Shown: positions 41,798-50,905, counted from the stretch's first letter. The stretch is 64,000 nt of DNA from Sedimentibacter sp. SX930 (GCA_002155105.1 MUZD01000006.1:1-64000), one strand, 5' to 3'. Numbers and translations are program-made. Notes: generated from the letters alone by a model not told the origin.

Positions 41798-43120
41798 CTA
41801 TGCTTCGACAGCTTCCATTAGATGCTTCGTTTCCTCTTCATTTTCCAATTCCTGTTTGACAGCCAAATTGTCCGCTATTTTGAAAAACGGGAAGTAGATA
41901 GCAGCTGAAAGTCCAATCTGCACAATGTTCAGCACGGCCCCTCTCCAGCCCGAAACCAAGAAGCCTGAAATGACCGGAGGAGTGGTCCATGGGATATTCA
42001 CTCCATTTGTATAAGGTACGAGACCAGTGCTCATGGAGAAATAAGCAACGGTACTCAAGACAAGCGGCGCCAAAAGGAATGGCACGATCATGATTGGGTT
42101 CAGGACAATCGGCATGCCGAAAATGATTGATTCATTGATCGTAAAGATTTCCGGACCAATCGACAATTTGCCCAATGCTCTGAATTGCTTCGATTTGGCT
42201 GCGAATAAGAGCAACAAGCATAGACCGAATGTGGCACCAGAGCCGCCGACTTTGACGAAATTGCTGTAGAATTGATAGTTCACGATATTCGGGATGACCT
42301 GCCCTGCAGCAACAGCAGCAGCGTTTTCGGCAGTCAGCGTCAACCAGATTGGTTGCATCACACTGCCGACGATGTTCGCACCATGCAGCCCGAATGACCA
42401 AAGGACACCTTCAATAATCAGCACGACGATGGTCGCCGGCAAGGTGCTGCCCAGTGCAGTCAATGGTGTCTGCAAGTTGTTAAAAATGAACGTCTGTACG
42501 TCGCCGTAGCTGGTCTGTTCGAAGCCGATGCGCACGAAGTTGAAGAAAATGATGACCAGAGCAACCGGAATCAAGGAAGAGAAGGACTTCGAAACGTTTT
42601 GTGGAACCGAATCGGGCATTTTGATTTTCCAACCCATTTTGTCGGTAAAGCGCATGATTTCGACTGCAATGATTGCAACCAGGATACCGACAAATAATCC
42701 GGCAGCTCCCAAGTTCCCTAATGGAATCCCGATTCCCAAGCCTTCCTCTGCAAAAGCGTGCATCGGTGTGACTACGAAAAAGGAAGCCATTGCCGCAAAG
42801 ATACCGGCCATACTGTCCAATCCGTACGATTTAGCTAATTCATTACCTATCCCGACTACAACGTAAATGGTCATCATGCTCATGGAAATGTTGTTGGGGA
42901 TTGTGAACATCCGTTGCCAATCGGCTCCGAACGTGTTCAGCATGAATTCGGTATAAGCGTTAATCGGCAAGTAAGCTAATAGGATAAAGAAAGACCCGAT
43001 GATCAAAAGCGGCATCGCTGACATAAAGCTGTTTTTTACAGCGCTCAAATAGCGGTTTTGTTCCAATTTCACGGCTATCGGAGTCAATTTTTCCTCAAGG
43101 ACATTTAATAAGTTCTCCAT
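41798..43120 (-). CDS. PTS IIC permease, cellobiose/beta-glucoside (CelB) type
   Basis: A 440-residue PTS IIC of the lactose/cellobiose family. The N-terminal EKLTPIAVKLEQNRYLSAVKNSFMSAMPLLIIGSFF and the central FGLHGANIVGSVMQPIW and INESIIFGMPIVLNP are family signatures. There is no IIA or IIB gene anywhere in the window, so it must borrow them. The start MENLLNVLE lies 9 bases after AGGAGG; 30 more codons upstream are open but atypical. It lies 19 bp after oxidoreductase A in the RpiR operon and would import a beta-glucoside or disaccharide. Confidence 0.9.
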   Translation of the reverse strand: MENLLNVLEEKLTPIAVKLEQNRYLSAVKNSFMSAMPLLIIGSFFILLAYLPINAYTEFMLNTFGADWQRMFTIPNNISMSMMTIYVVVGIGNELAKSYGLDSMAGIFAAMASFFVVTPMHAFAEEGLGIGIPLGNLGAAGLFVGILVAIIAVEIMRFTDKMGWKIKMPDSVPQNVSKSFSSLIPVALVIIFFNFVRIGFEQTSYGDVQTFIFNNLQTPLTALGSTLPATIVVLIIEGVLWSFGLHGANIVGSVMQPIWLTLTAENAAAVAAGQVIPNIVNYQFYSNFVKVGGSGATFGLCLLLLFAAKSKQFRALGKLSIGPEIFTINESIIFGMPIVLNPIMIVPFLLAPLVLSTVAYFSMSTGLVPYTNGVNIPWTTPPVISGFLVSGWRGAVLNIVQIGLSAAIYFPFFKIADNLAVKQELENEEETKHLMEAVEA

Positions 43121-43139
43121 TTTTAATAACCTCCTAATA

Positions 43140-44156
43140 TTATTCCTTAATCGTGTTGATGCCTTCTTCAAGAATTTCAATCTGGCGGATGGTCTCTTCA
43201 TCTTTAACAATCTTTTCTTTTCCGTTCACAATCGACTCATAGACACCGGCATAGACTCTTCCGTAATCTCCAACTTCGGAAACGACTTTCTCTTCGTGGT
43301 AACGACCCGCATCATCCATATAAGTGAGGATGCCATAATGTTCGGGCAAATCGATCCCGAAATCAGCATTCGAAGGCATATGGAATACTTTCAAGTGCTC
43401 CTCTTGACGATCCTTGGTCTGCTTGACGAATGAGCCCTTTTTCCCGGTGACGATAAAACTTGGACGTTCTTTCAGTCGGAAATAGCTGGATTTGACGGAA
43501 ATTTTCTTCGTATCATAGAAGAAGTCCAAATCGAAGTAATCGTTGAAGCGGCCTTTGCCCAAAAGCTGTCTGACATCATACGTGATGCTTTCCGGATTGC
43601 CGAAGTAGGACAGGACCTGGTCGATTGTATGGCAGCCATGCCCATACAGGTAGCTGTTGATCTTAGAAAAGCTTGTGATGGACTCCGGAATTTCCGGTCT
43701 GAAGTAGTCGTAGTGCATTTCGACTTCCAGGATATCCCCCAACACGCCGCTCTCAATCACTTTTTGGACCGTCAGGAAGTCAGAGTCGAATCTGCGGTTT
43801 TGGTAGCACTGGATAAAAAGATTTTTTTCTTTCGCCAAGGCAAACAGTTCTTTGGCTTCTGCGGATGTGTTCGTGAAAGGTTTTTCAACCAGCGCGTTTT
43901 TGCCTTTTTCCAGGGCCATTTTGCCATATTGATAATGGAAGTCGGATGGCGTGGACACCACTACCAATTGGACTTCATCATCGTTCCAGATGTCTTCAAT
44001 ATTGTCTGTGTAAAGAACTTCTGGCACTTTTTCCCAAGCATCGTTTTGTACCGGAGAAAAGATTGTCTTGACGCGGATGTTTTCGTTTTTCAGGGAGAAG
44101 GGCATGTGATAACGGTGGGCGCTTTTCCCGCCGCCGATATAAGCGATTGTTAACAT
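43140..44156 (-). CDS. Gfo/Idh/MocA family oxidoreductase A
   Basis: A 338-residue enzyme with LTIAYIGGGKSAHRYHMPF at the N-terminus (nucleotide binding), ALVEKPFTNTSAEAKEL (EKP motif), and HGCHTIDQVLSYFG with the conserved His/Asp of the catalytic helix. GGAGG lies 9 bases before MLTIAY. It is the first gene of the operon, divergent from the RpiR regulator and behind a TATAAT promoter with a cre-like site. The group includes inositol, scyllo-inosose and glycoside-oxidising enzymes. Confidence 0.9.
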   Translation of the reverse strand: MLTIAYIGGGKSAHRYHMPFSLKNENIRVKTIFSPVQNDAWEKVPEVLYTDNIEDIWNDDEVQLVVVSTPSDFHYQYGKMALEKGKNALVEKPFTNTSAEAKELFALAKEKNLFIQCYQNRRFDSDFLTVQKVIESGVLGDILEVEMHYDYFRPEIPESITSFSKINSYLYGHGCHTIDQVLSYFGNPESITYDVRQLLGKGRFNDYFDLDFFYDTKKISVKSSYFRLKERPSFIVTGKKGSFVKQTKDRQEEHLKVFHMPSNADFGIDLPEHYGILTYMDDAGRYHEEKVVSEVGDYGRVYAGVYESIVNGKEKIVKDEETIRQIEILEEGINTIKE

Positions 44157-44189
44157 AAGATAATTCCTCCATTTCTCTTGCATGGCCTC

Positions 44190-44226
44190 ATTATAGGGAA
44201 TAACAACTTCAACGAAAACGCTTTTA
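44190..44226 (-). promoter_or_regulatory. Promoter and cre-like site of the oxidoreductase-PTS operon
   Basis: TATAAT at 44190-44195 (minus strand), with a cre-like sequence (plus strand ACGAAAACGCTTTTA, 44212-44226; 13 of 15 positions) covering the -35 region. Confidence 0.55.
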
Positions 44227-44430
44227 CGCCAGATGGGACCTTCTGTTCAACGTAAATCCGAATTGCTTGTAAAACACTGAACATAATGTTCAGCGCGCAT
44301 GTGAATATCCTTTGCCATTCACTGTTCGCAGTTGCCTTTTCCGGGTTTATTGCTTATATTGAAGGAAATGTCGGATCGGACAAAGGGATCGAATCGTTGC
44401 TGGATACATTACATATATGGAGGGAACAGG

Positions 44431-45288
44431 ATGAGTTTGCTGAAAAAATTGAAATTGAAAGAAAGTTTTACGGACACCGAGCATAGAATCGCTGATTACA
44501 TTTTGACAAACTTGGATGATGTGCCCGATATGGTGATCCAGCAGCTTGCAGAAAATACATTCACTTCCCATTCAGCGATCATCCGGCTGAGCCAGAAACT
44601 GGGTTTTTCAGGCTATCGGAGCTTCAAGGTGGCGCTGATCCATGAAATCCAAAGCAGCAAACATACGCCCACAAATGTCGATCCCAACTTCCCTTTCCTG
44701 CCGATGGACGGTTCGATGGACATCGCCAAAAAAATGGCCGACCTGACAATCGAAACAATCAGAAAAACCTTGGTGAAACTGGAAAAGGACAAACTGAACA
44801 AAGCGGCTGACCTGCTGCAAAAGGCGGATAAAATATTCCTTTTCGCGACAGGCGATTCCCAGATCCGCGCCCGCAGCTACCAGAATAAATTCATCAAGAT
44901 CAACAAGCATTTGGTCATCGCCGACGAATACGGCGAAGCGGCCTGGAATACCTTGAGCATGGGTAAGAATGATTGTGCCCTGTTCATCAGCTACGGCGGC
45001 AATTCAGCGACCCACAGAAAAATCATCAAATATTTGAATTCCATGAAGATACCTTGCATCCTGCTGACCGCAAATACGGAGCAACCAACAAGCAAGCTGT
45101 GCGACCTTGTGATCGAGGTGCCTTATGATGAGTTCGACTTCTTCAAAGTCGGCACCTTCTCATCACAGATATCCTTTGAATACATCCTGGATACGCTGTT
45201 TTCGATCCTCTACGCGCGCGAATACACAAAAAACCTCAACAGCCTCAAGCGCAAATCAGAAGCGGCGAAGAAATGGGAACTGCTATAG
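44431..45288 (+). CDS. RpiR family transcriptional regulator
   Basis: A 285-residue RpiR-type regulator. The N-terminal helix-turn-helix (TDTEHRIADYILTNL; HSAIIRLSQKLGFSGYRSFKVAL) is followed by a SIS sugar-phosphate-binding domain (IFLFATGDSQIRARSYQNK; DCALFISYGGNSATHRKI). The start MSLLKKLKLK follows GGAGGG. It is divergent from oxidoreductase A and probably controls that operon in response to a phosphosugar, in line with the PTS IIC in the operon. Confidence 0.9.
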   Translation: MSLLKKLKLKESFTDTEHRIADYILTNLDDVPDMVIQQLAENTFTSHSAIIRLSQKLGFSGYRSFKVALIHEIQSSKHTPTNVDPNFPFLPMDGSMDIAKKMADLTIETIRKTLVKLEKDKLNKAADLLQKADKIFLFATGDSQIRARSYQNKFIKINKHLVIADEYGEAAWNTLSMGKNDCALFISYGGNSATHRKIIKYLNSMKIPCILLTANTEQPTSKLCDLVIEVPYDEFDFFKVGTFSSQISFEYILDTLFSILYAREYTKNLNSLKRKSEAAKKWELL

Positions 45289-45416
45289 GACTTGGCAAAC
45301 TAGCAGCATTAACGCGGCCAAATGTGCGTTGGCGGGTTTTTCGAATCGAGTCAACACCAGGATTACCCTCCGAGCAGCGTTTCGCGGGGAATTCTGAGGA
45401 AAATCATGTATTTTTT

Positions 45417-45439
45417 CCCGCCAAACCGATTTTGGCGGG
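45417..45439 (+). terminator. Terminator of the RpiR gene
   Basis: CCCGCCAAA/TTTGGCGGG stem followed by TTATTTTGG, 128 bp past the stop. Confidence 0.7.
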
Positions 45440-45496
45440 TTATTTTGGATTCCTCGGCTCCTTTGCACCTAATTATTCCCTTCGAAAATGGAATTC

Positions 45497-45678
45497 TATG
45501 ACTTTTGCTTCCATTTGTGATATAGTAGGCCAGTCACGCTGTTGCTCAGAGAACCTATATAACGTTTCGCGGTGAGGAATTTGGCAAACGAGGGTCCGAC
45601 TCTCTTTCCCAAACTGGGCTGACCCGAAACATACCCACTAAAATCAAATGCATGTAGAACATGCTGAAGGAGAACCAT
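45497..45678 (+). promoter_or_regulatory. Promoter and structured 5' leader of the DEAD-box helicase gene
   Basis: TATGAC-18 bp-TATAGT (45497-45526), then about 145 bases of leader. Stems are visible: CGTTT/AAACG (45563-45590) and GGGTC/GACCC (45592-45625) with an inner CCCA/TGGG. Long structured leaders before cold-shock helicases are common, but I do not recognise a named RNA family. Confidence 0.45.
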
Positions 45679-46962
45679 TTGTTATTTAAAGAACTAGAAT
45701 TAAACCAGCACCTGTTGCGCGCACTGAAAGAAGCTGGCTACACGAAAGCTACGCCCATCCAAGAAGATGCCATTCCGCATCTGATGAACAACAAGGATTT
45801 GTTGGGCTGTGCCCAAACTGGTACCGGTAAGACCGCTGCCTTTGCCCTACCGATTCTTCAGAACCTGACGGAACAAGAAACCGCTGGAAAAGGCGCCATC
45901 AAAGCGCTGATCCTTGCTCCTACCCGTGAACTTGCCCTGCAAATCGGGGAAAGCTTCCAAATTTACGCTAAATACCTTCCATTGAAGATCCAAGTCATTT
46001 TCGGCGGTGTTTCCCAGAATCCTCAGACAGCCGCGCTGAAACGCGGAACGGATATCCTGGTCGCGACACCAGGCAGACTGTTGGACCTGATCGGACAAGG
46101 ATACATCAAACTGAACCAGGTCGATTTCTTTGTTCTGGATGAAGCGGATATGATGTTGGACATGGGGATGCTGCATGATGTACGCCGCATTATCCGCGAA
46201 TTGCCTAAGAAACGTCAAAGCATGTTCTTTTCAGCGACTATGCCGACTGAGATCGAAAAACTTGCGGGGACCATTTTGTCAAATCCGGTGAAAGTGGAAG
46301 TCACTCCGGTTTCCTCGACTGTGGAAATCATCCACCAAAGCGTTTATCCTGTAGCCAAAACCGATAAAACTGACCTGCTTATCCATCTGTTGAAGGAAGA
46401 TTCAATGGAGCGATCACTTGTCTTCTCAAGAACGAAGCACGGCGCCAACAAGATCGTCAAAAAGCTTTTGCAAGCCGGCCTTTCAGCTGAAGCGATCCAC
46501 GGCAACAAATCCCAGACTGCGCGTCAGCGTGCTTTGGAAAACTTCAAAACCAAAAAAACCAGCGTTCTTGTAGCGACAGATATCGCAGCCCGTGGTATCG
46601 ATGTGCCTGAGCTTTCGCATGTTATTCTGTTTGATCTGCCTGAAGTTCCGGAAACCTATGTTCACCGTATCGGCCGTACAGGACGCGCAGGACGCGGCGG
46701 AAAAGCCATCTCATTCTGTGATGAAACCGAAGCATCTTTGTTGCGTGACATCGAAAAACTTATCCAGAGAAAAGTTCCGGTCGTAACAGATCAGCCTTTC
46801 CTGTTGAAAGAAGGCACTAAGGCAGCTGCACCACAGCCGAAAAAACCGGTTGCCGCGCGCAATAACGGAACTCGCGTCAAAAACCAGCAAGGTCCAAGAG
46901 GCGGCCAAAAAGCCGCACAAAGACCGCGTTTCCAGACCAAAAAAAATACACAAAGTAACTGA
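45679..46962 (+). CDS. DEAD-box RNA helicase
   Basis: A 427-residue ATP-dependent RNA helicase. The motifs appear in order: Q-motif (TKATPIQEDAIP), AQTGTGKT, PTRELA, TPGR, VLDEAD, SAT, ARGIDV and HRIGRTGRAG. A Lys/Arg/Gln-rich basic tail follows (about residues 380-427). This is the RhlE/CshA-like class involved in ribosome biogenesis or mRNA turnover, especially in the cold. The start is likely TTG at 45679, because AAGGAG lies 6 bases upstream; an ATG six codons earlier would place the ribosome site inside the gene. It stands alone between two terminators. Confidence 0.93.
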   Translation: MLFKELELNQHLLRALKEAGYTKATPIQEDAIPHLMNNKDLLGCAQTGTGKTAAFALPILQNLTEQETAGKGAIKALILAPTRELALQIGESFQIYAKYLPLKIQVIFGGVSQNPQTAALKRGTDILVATPGRLLDLIGQGYIKLNQVDFFVLDEADMMLDMGMLHDVRRIIRELPKKRQSMFFSATMPTEIEKLAGTILSNPVKVEVTPVSSTVEIIHQSVYPVAKTDKTDLLIHLLKEDSMERSLVFSRTKHGANKIVKKLLQAGLSAEAIHGNKSQTARQRALENFKTKKTSVLVATDIAARGIDVPELSHVILFDLPEVPETYVHRIGRTGRAGRGGKAISFCDETEASLLRDIEKLIQRKVPVVTDQPFLLKEGTKAAAPQPKKPVAARNNGTRVKNQQGPRGGQKAAQRPRFQTKKNTQSN

Positions 46963-46973
46963 TAATAAACAAA

Positions 46974-47004
46974 AGAGCTCCCGCCGAAAAATGGCGGGAG
47001 CTCT
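46974..47004 (+). terminator. Terminator of the DEAD-box gene
   Basis: A perfect 12-bp stem AGAGCTCCCGCC/GGCGGGAGCTCT followed by CTTGTTTT. Confidence 0.9.
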
Positions 47005-47040
47005 CTTGTTTTCTGAAAAAATCTGATGAATGCGGTAGGA

Positions 47041-47320
47041 TGAAACGCCTCCTCCGGCGAACGGAGGCTTCGCCGGAGCTAACGCGTGCGCAAAACTCTC
47101 ATCTTCGACTAGCCCTCGTTCGACGGAGGACAGCCTCCGTCCGCGCACTCAGCTCCGGCCAACATTCGCTAGCAGGAGGACAGCTATTACCGGGAACCGC
47201 AACTCCGTTGAGAGGGGCACTCACCGGAGGAAAGCATCTACTCCGGCCACCAGGCTCTTCGTCGGAGGAGCGCACTTGATGCTGCCACCACCCTGCTTCG
47301 ATAAACGACGCCCCGACGAA
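47041..47320. repeat. GC-rich inverted-repeat mosaic, copy 2
   Basis: Built of CTCCGGCGA/TCGCCGGAG (47052-47078), GGAGGACAGC repeats, and CTCCG/CGGAGG pieces also found in the copies at 13155-13372 and 50695-50905. No gene is supported here; it lies between convergent gene ends. Confidence 0.72.
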
Positions 47321-47327
47321 TTCGCAT

Positions 47328-48188
47328 TCAGATCAGATTTTTGATGCCGTCGCAGATCCTTTTTGCGACGATTGGATTGTTCATCGTGTAGATATGGATG
47401 CCATCGACATCATGCGCCAGTAGATCGACAATCTGATTGATCGCATAGGCCATGCCCGCATCGAAAAGCGCTTCTTTGTTGTCTTCGTATTTGTGCATCA
47501 CTCTGGAAAACTTTTCCGGCAAGGAGGCACCGCAGAGCGTCACCATCCTTTCGATCTGGGCTTTATTGATGACAGGCATGATGCCCGCCTCAACCGGCAC
47601 GTGCATGCCGGCGATCTGGATATGTTCTTGGAAGGAATAGAAGGCATTGTTGTCGAAAAAAAGCTGGGAAATCAAATGTTGCACCCCGCTGTCAACCTTC
47701 TCCTTCAGATGGGCGATGTCCTCGACTTTGTTCTTGGATTCCGTGTGGCATTCCGGATAACAGGCTCCGCTGATGGAAAAATCACCGTACTGCCTGATGA
47801 ATTTGACCAGATCGCTGGCATACCGGAAATCCTTCTTGGCTTCGACTGCCGGGTTTGCATCCCCGCGCAAGGCAAGGATGCTGTCGATGTCGGCAGCCCT
47901 CAATTCCTCCAACAATTCGCAGATTTCGAATTTCGAATGATTCAGGCAAGTCAGATGCACGAGCGGATCGATCCCATATTGATGCTTGATTCGTTTCGCC
48001 AATTCCACGGTCTGGTTATTCGTGTGGCTTCCGCCGGCGCCAAAGGTTACGCTGATGAAATCAGGGTTCAGTTCGCTCAGGATCGCCAGTGTCTCGTCGA
48101 TGTTCTGGATCGCTTTATCGCGCTTCGGCGGAAAGATTTCGAAGGAAAGCACCGGTTTTTTCTTTTGGAATTTGGATTCTATTTTCAT
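47328..48188 (-). CDS. metF: 5,10-methylenetetrahydrofolate reductase
   Basis: A 286-residue FAD-dependent TIM-barrel enzyme giving 5-methyltetrahydrofolate for methionine synthesis. FEIFPPKRDKAIQNI, ISVTFGAGGSHTNNQT, ILALRGDAN and AGIMPVINKAQIERM are family landmarks. It lies 16 bp after metE on the same strand, and the two form the classical methyl-transfer operon. AGGTGAAGG precedes ATG closely. Confidence 0.95.
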   Translation of the reverse strand: MKIESKFQKKKPVLSFEIFPPKRDKAIQNIDETLAILSELNPDFISVTFGAGGSHTNNQTVELAKRIKHQYGIDPLVHLTCLNHSKFEICELLEELRAADIDSILALRGDANPAVEAKKDFRYASDLVKFIRQYGDFSISGACYPECHTESKNKVEDIAHLKEKVDSGVQHLISQLFFDNNAFYSFQEHIQIAGMHVPVEAGIMPVINKAQIERMVTLCGASLPEKFSRVMHKYEDNKEALFDAGMAYAINQIVDLLAHDVDGIHIYTMNNPIVAKRICDGIKNLI

Positions 48189-48204
48189 CAGCCTTCACCT
48201 CTTT

Positions 48205-50484
48205 TCAGACCGAAACTGCGTCTTTTATGATTTTCGCCGCCGCCACAAGATTGGCCAGGCTTTCTCTTGTTTCTTTGATGCCTCTGGTTTTCAGTCCGCA
48301 GTCCGGATTGATCCATAGGTTTTCCTCGTCTATCTTCGTCAGCGCGTTCTTCAATACCGCCACCATCTCTTCGACACTCGGCACGCGCGGTGAGTGGATG
48401 TCGTAAACGCCCGGCCCGACTTCTGTTTCGAATTGGTTCGCCTTCAAGGCATCGATGATCGTCAGTTTGGAACGGGAAGCTTCGAATGAAATGACATCCG
48501 CATCCATGTTGTCGATATCCTTTACGATCTCCTCGAATTCGCTGTAGCACATATGCGTATGCACCTGCGTCTCCGGCCGCACGCCGCTGTGGCAAAGGCG
48601 GAATGCCGGGATCGCCCAATCAAGGTATTCGCTCGCCCATTCTTCCCTGCGGATCGGCAACTTCTCTTTCAGAGCCGCTTCATCGATCTGGATGATCTTG
48701 ATGCCCGCCGCTTCCAAGTCCTGAACCTCTTCACGGATTGCCAGACCAATCTGGAAAGCCATCTCCCTCAGCGAAATGTCCTCACGCGGGAACGACCAAT
48801 TCAGGATCGTCACCGGACCCGTCAACATCCCTTTGACCGGTTTGTCGGAAAGACTCTGCGCATATTCCGAATAGAACACGGTGATCGGGTTTTCGCGTCG
48901 GATATCGCCGAAGATGATCGGCGGCTTGACGCATCTTGTTCCGTAGGACTGTACCCAGGCTTTTTCGGTAAATACGTATCCCGCCAGGTTTTCGCCGAAG
49001 AATTCAACCATGTCGTTGCGCTCGGATTCGCCGTGGACCAGTACATCCAGCCCCAGTTCCTCCTGCAGATCGATGCACTCTTTGATGAAGCCTTTGATGT
49101 TTTCATCGTATTCGGCTCTATCGATATCGCCTTTGCGGTATTTGCTGCGGTTCTGCTTGACTTCCCTCGTCTGCGGGAAGGAACCGATCGTCGTTGTCGG
49201 CAACAACCCAAGTTGCAGCCTCTCCTTTTGGATCACTCTCCGTTTTTTTCTCGGAACGTTTCTGACAAAATCTCTTTCCGTCAAGCTTGCCACGGACGCT
49301 TGCACGTGCTTGTCTTCGTATACCCGGTCCGCTGAAAAGACTTGTTGATTCGCAAGATAGTTTTCGTTTTCCTCATAGTCTCCGGATGTGCCGATCAATT
49401 CCGTCAGTTCCTTGATTTCCTGCAGCCTTTCCTTCGCGAAAGCGAAATACTGGGAAACTTCCTCAGGCAAGCTGGTTTCATTTTCCAACGTGTAAGGAAC
49501 ATGCAGCAGCGAACAGGAAGTGCTGATGACGATATCATTGCTGTATTTTTCCAACCCATTTACCAAGTCGATGACCTTTTTGTAGTCGCTCTTCCAGATG
49601 TTTTTACCGTTCAGGATGCCGGCAAACAAAGTTTTATCAGCTGGAAATCCATGTCTTTCCAAAAGTTCCACCGTTTGCTTGCCTTCGATGAAGTCAAGAC
49701 CGATGCCATCGAAGTCGAGCCCGATCACTTCTTCGTAGCTGTCCCTGATATCCCCGAAGTATGTCTGCAGCAATACTTTTACATTGCCTTTATGCGCCAA
49801 GACTTTTTCGTAAAGGGAAGCAAACAACGCCACATCTTCATCGGACAGATCGGTAACCAAACTCGGCTCATCGAACTGCACCCATGCCACGCCTTGCTCA
49901 TTGAACCGATCGAGTATTGCGATGTAGGCATTTGCCACTTGGTCAGCAAAATCATTTATTGTTTTGGAACCTTTATATTTGGCCAGTTTCAGGAAAGTGA
50001 ATCCGCCGATGATGACAGGTTTCGTCAGCACGCCGATTTCTTTGGCTTCTTCATACTCGGCAAAAGGCTTGTCGCCCACCAATTTGATTTCGGTATCGTC
50101 GAACAGCTCAGGAACCAAATAATGATAATTGGTGTTGAACCATTTCTTCATCGCCAACGCTTTGACGTCGCCCGCTTCGCCCTGATAGCCGCGCGCAGCC
50201 GCAAAATAAGTGTCCCGCTCGTTCAGCCCCAACTGTTTATAGCCATTTGGCAGAGCATTCAACAAAACAGTCACATCCAACAAGTTGTCGTAATATGAAA
50301 AATCATTCGAAGGGATATGAGTGATGCCGGCTGCTTGCTGCAGATTCCAGTGCATTATCTTAAGACCCTTTGCGACTTTCTCCAACTCTTCTACTGAAAT
50401 TTCTTTTCTGAAATATTTTTCGGATGCGAATTTCAATTCGCGCCCTTTGCCTACTCTTGGAAAACCGATTAGTGAACTGTTCAT
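48205..50484 (-). CDS. metE: Cobalamin-independent methionine synthase
   Basis: A 759-residue two-barrel enzyme that transfers the methyl group of 5-methyltetrahydropteroyl-glutamate to homocysteine. SSLIGFPRVGKGRELKFA at the start and TTTIGSFPQTREVK at the second barrel are diagnostic. The zinc site is visible in VHTHMCYSEF (His, Cys) and WINPDCGLKTRG (Cys). Length is normal. The start MNSSLIGF has GGAGG 8 bases upstream; an extra five-codon extension lacks a site. A MET-box-like palindrome lies about 185 bp upstream, so a LysR-type MtaR/MetR regulator may control it. Confidence 0.97.
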   Translation of the reverse strand: MNSSLIGFPRVGKGRELKFASEKYFRKEISVEELEKVAKGLKIMHWNLQQAAGITHIPSNDFSYYDNLLDVTVLLNALPNGYKQLGLNERDTYFAAARGYQGEAGDVKALAMKKWFNTNYHYLVPELFDDTEIKLVGDKPFAEYEEAKEIGVLTKPVIIGGFTFLKLAKYKGSKTINDFADQVANAYIAILDRFNEQGVAWVQFDEPSLVTDLSDEDVALFASLYEKVLAHKGNVKVLLQTYFGDIRDSYEEVIGLDFDGIGLDFIEGKQTVELLERHGFPADKTLFAGILNGKNIWKSDYKKVIDLVNGLEKYSNDIVISTSCSLLHVPYTLENETSLPEEVSQYFAFAKERLQEIKELTELIGTSGDYEENENYLANQQVFSADRVYEDKHVQASVASLTERDFVRNVPRKKRRVIQKERLQLGLLPTTTIGSFPQTREVKQNRSKYRKGDIDRAEYDENIKGFIKECIDLQEELGLDVLVHGESERNDMVEFFGENLAGYVFTEKAWVQSYGTRCVKPPIIFGDIRRENPITVFYSEYAQSLSDKPVKGMLTGPVTILNWSFPREDISLREMAFQIGLAIREEVQDLEAAGIKIIQIDEAALKEKLPIRREEWASEYLDWAIPAFRLCHSGVRPETQVHTHMCYSEFEEIVKDIDNMDADVISFEASRSKLTIIDALKANQFETEVGPGVYDIHSPRVPSVEEMVAVLKNALTKIDEENLWINPDCGLKTRGIKETRESLANLVAAAKIIKDAVSV

Positions 50485-50669
50485 TTTGAATTCCTCCATT
50501 TCATTTTTTTGGTTCCTGCTATTTCAAGTCCCTTCCCAGTCATCAGGGAAAACTGCGAACATGATGTCTTACGACTGTCCCGATAGTTGCTGATCAGCTG
50601 CTATCAGAAGGTTGCTCCAGTATGCCACGGAAAACGGATATAGGATAACACTTAATAAATATACGCAGT

Positions 50670-50686
50670 TATAGATTTATGCTATA
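50670..50686. promoter_or_regulatory. MET-box-like palindrome upstream of metE
   Basis: TATAGATTTATGCTATA, 17 bp, fits the TATAGnnnnnnnCTATA frame of the MtaR/MetR MET-box known in streptococci. The 185 bases between it and the metE start hold imperfect hairpins (for example GATAG..CTATC) but no recognised SAM riboswitch or T-box. Confidence 0.5.
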
Positions 50687-50694
50687 TGGTCAGG

Positions 50695-50905
50695 TGGGCC
50701 AATCCAGGTTGTCCGGAGTTGATCAAGCTGCGGTGGTCGATCTGCTCCGGTTAACGCTAGCTTCGACGGCGAAAGCCTTTCTCTCGTCGAGCTGTCCTCC
50801 ATCAAGGCCGTCCTCACCGGAGGACAGGACCAGAAATGTGCGCCGAACTTCGGCGAAGCCTACGTTCACAAACAGATGCGAATGCTGGATGCACCAGCAA
50901 CTAGC
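50695..50905. repeat. GC-rich inverted-repeat mosaic, copy 3
   Basis: CCGGAG/CTCCGG and CTGTCCTCC/GGAGGACAG (50792-50827) palindromes, then GCCGAACTTCGGCGAAGCC at 50842-50860. The stretch 50842-50869 matches 13297-13324 with one difference. No gene is supported here. Confidence 0.75.

Noticed and set aside
50485-50669. SAM riboswitch or T-box in the metE leader
   Set aside because: Hairpins are present, but no conserved core of S-box, SMK-box or T-box (such as the TGGNACCGCG antiterminator signal) was seen.
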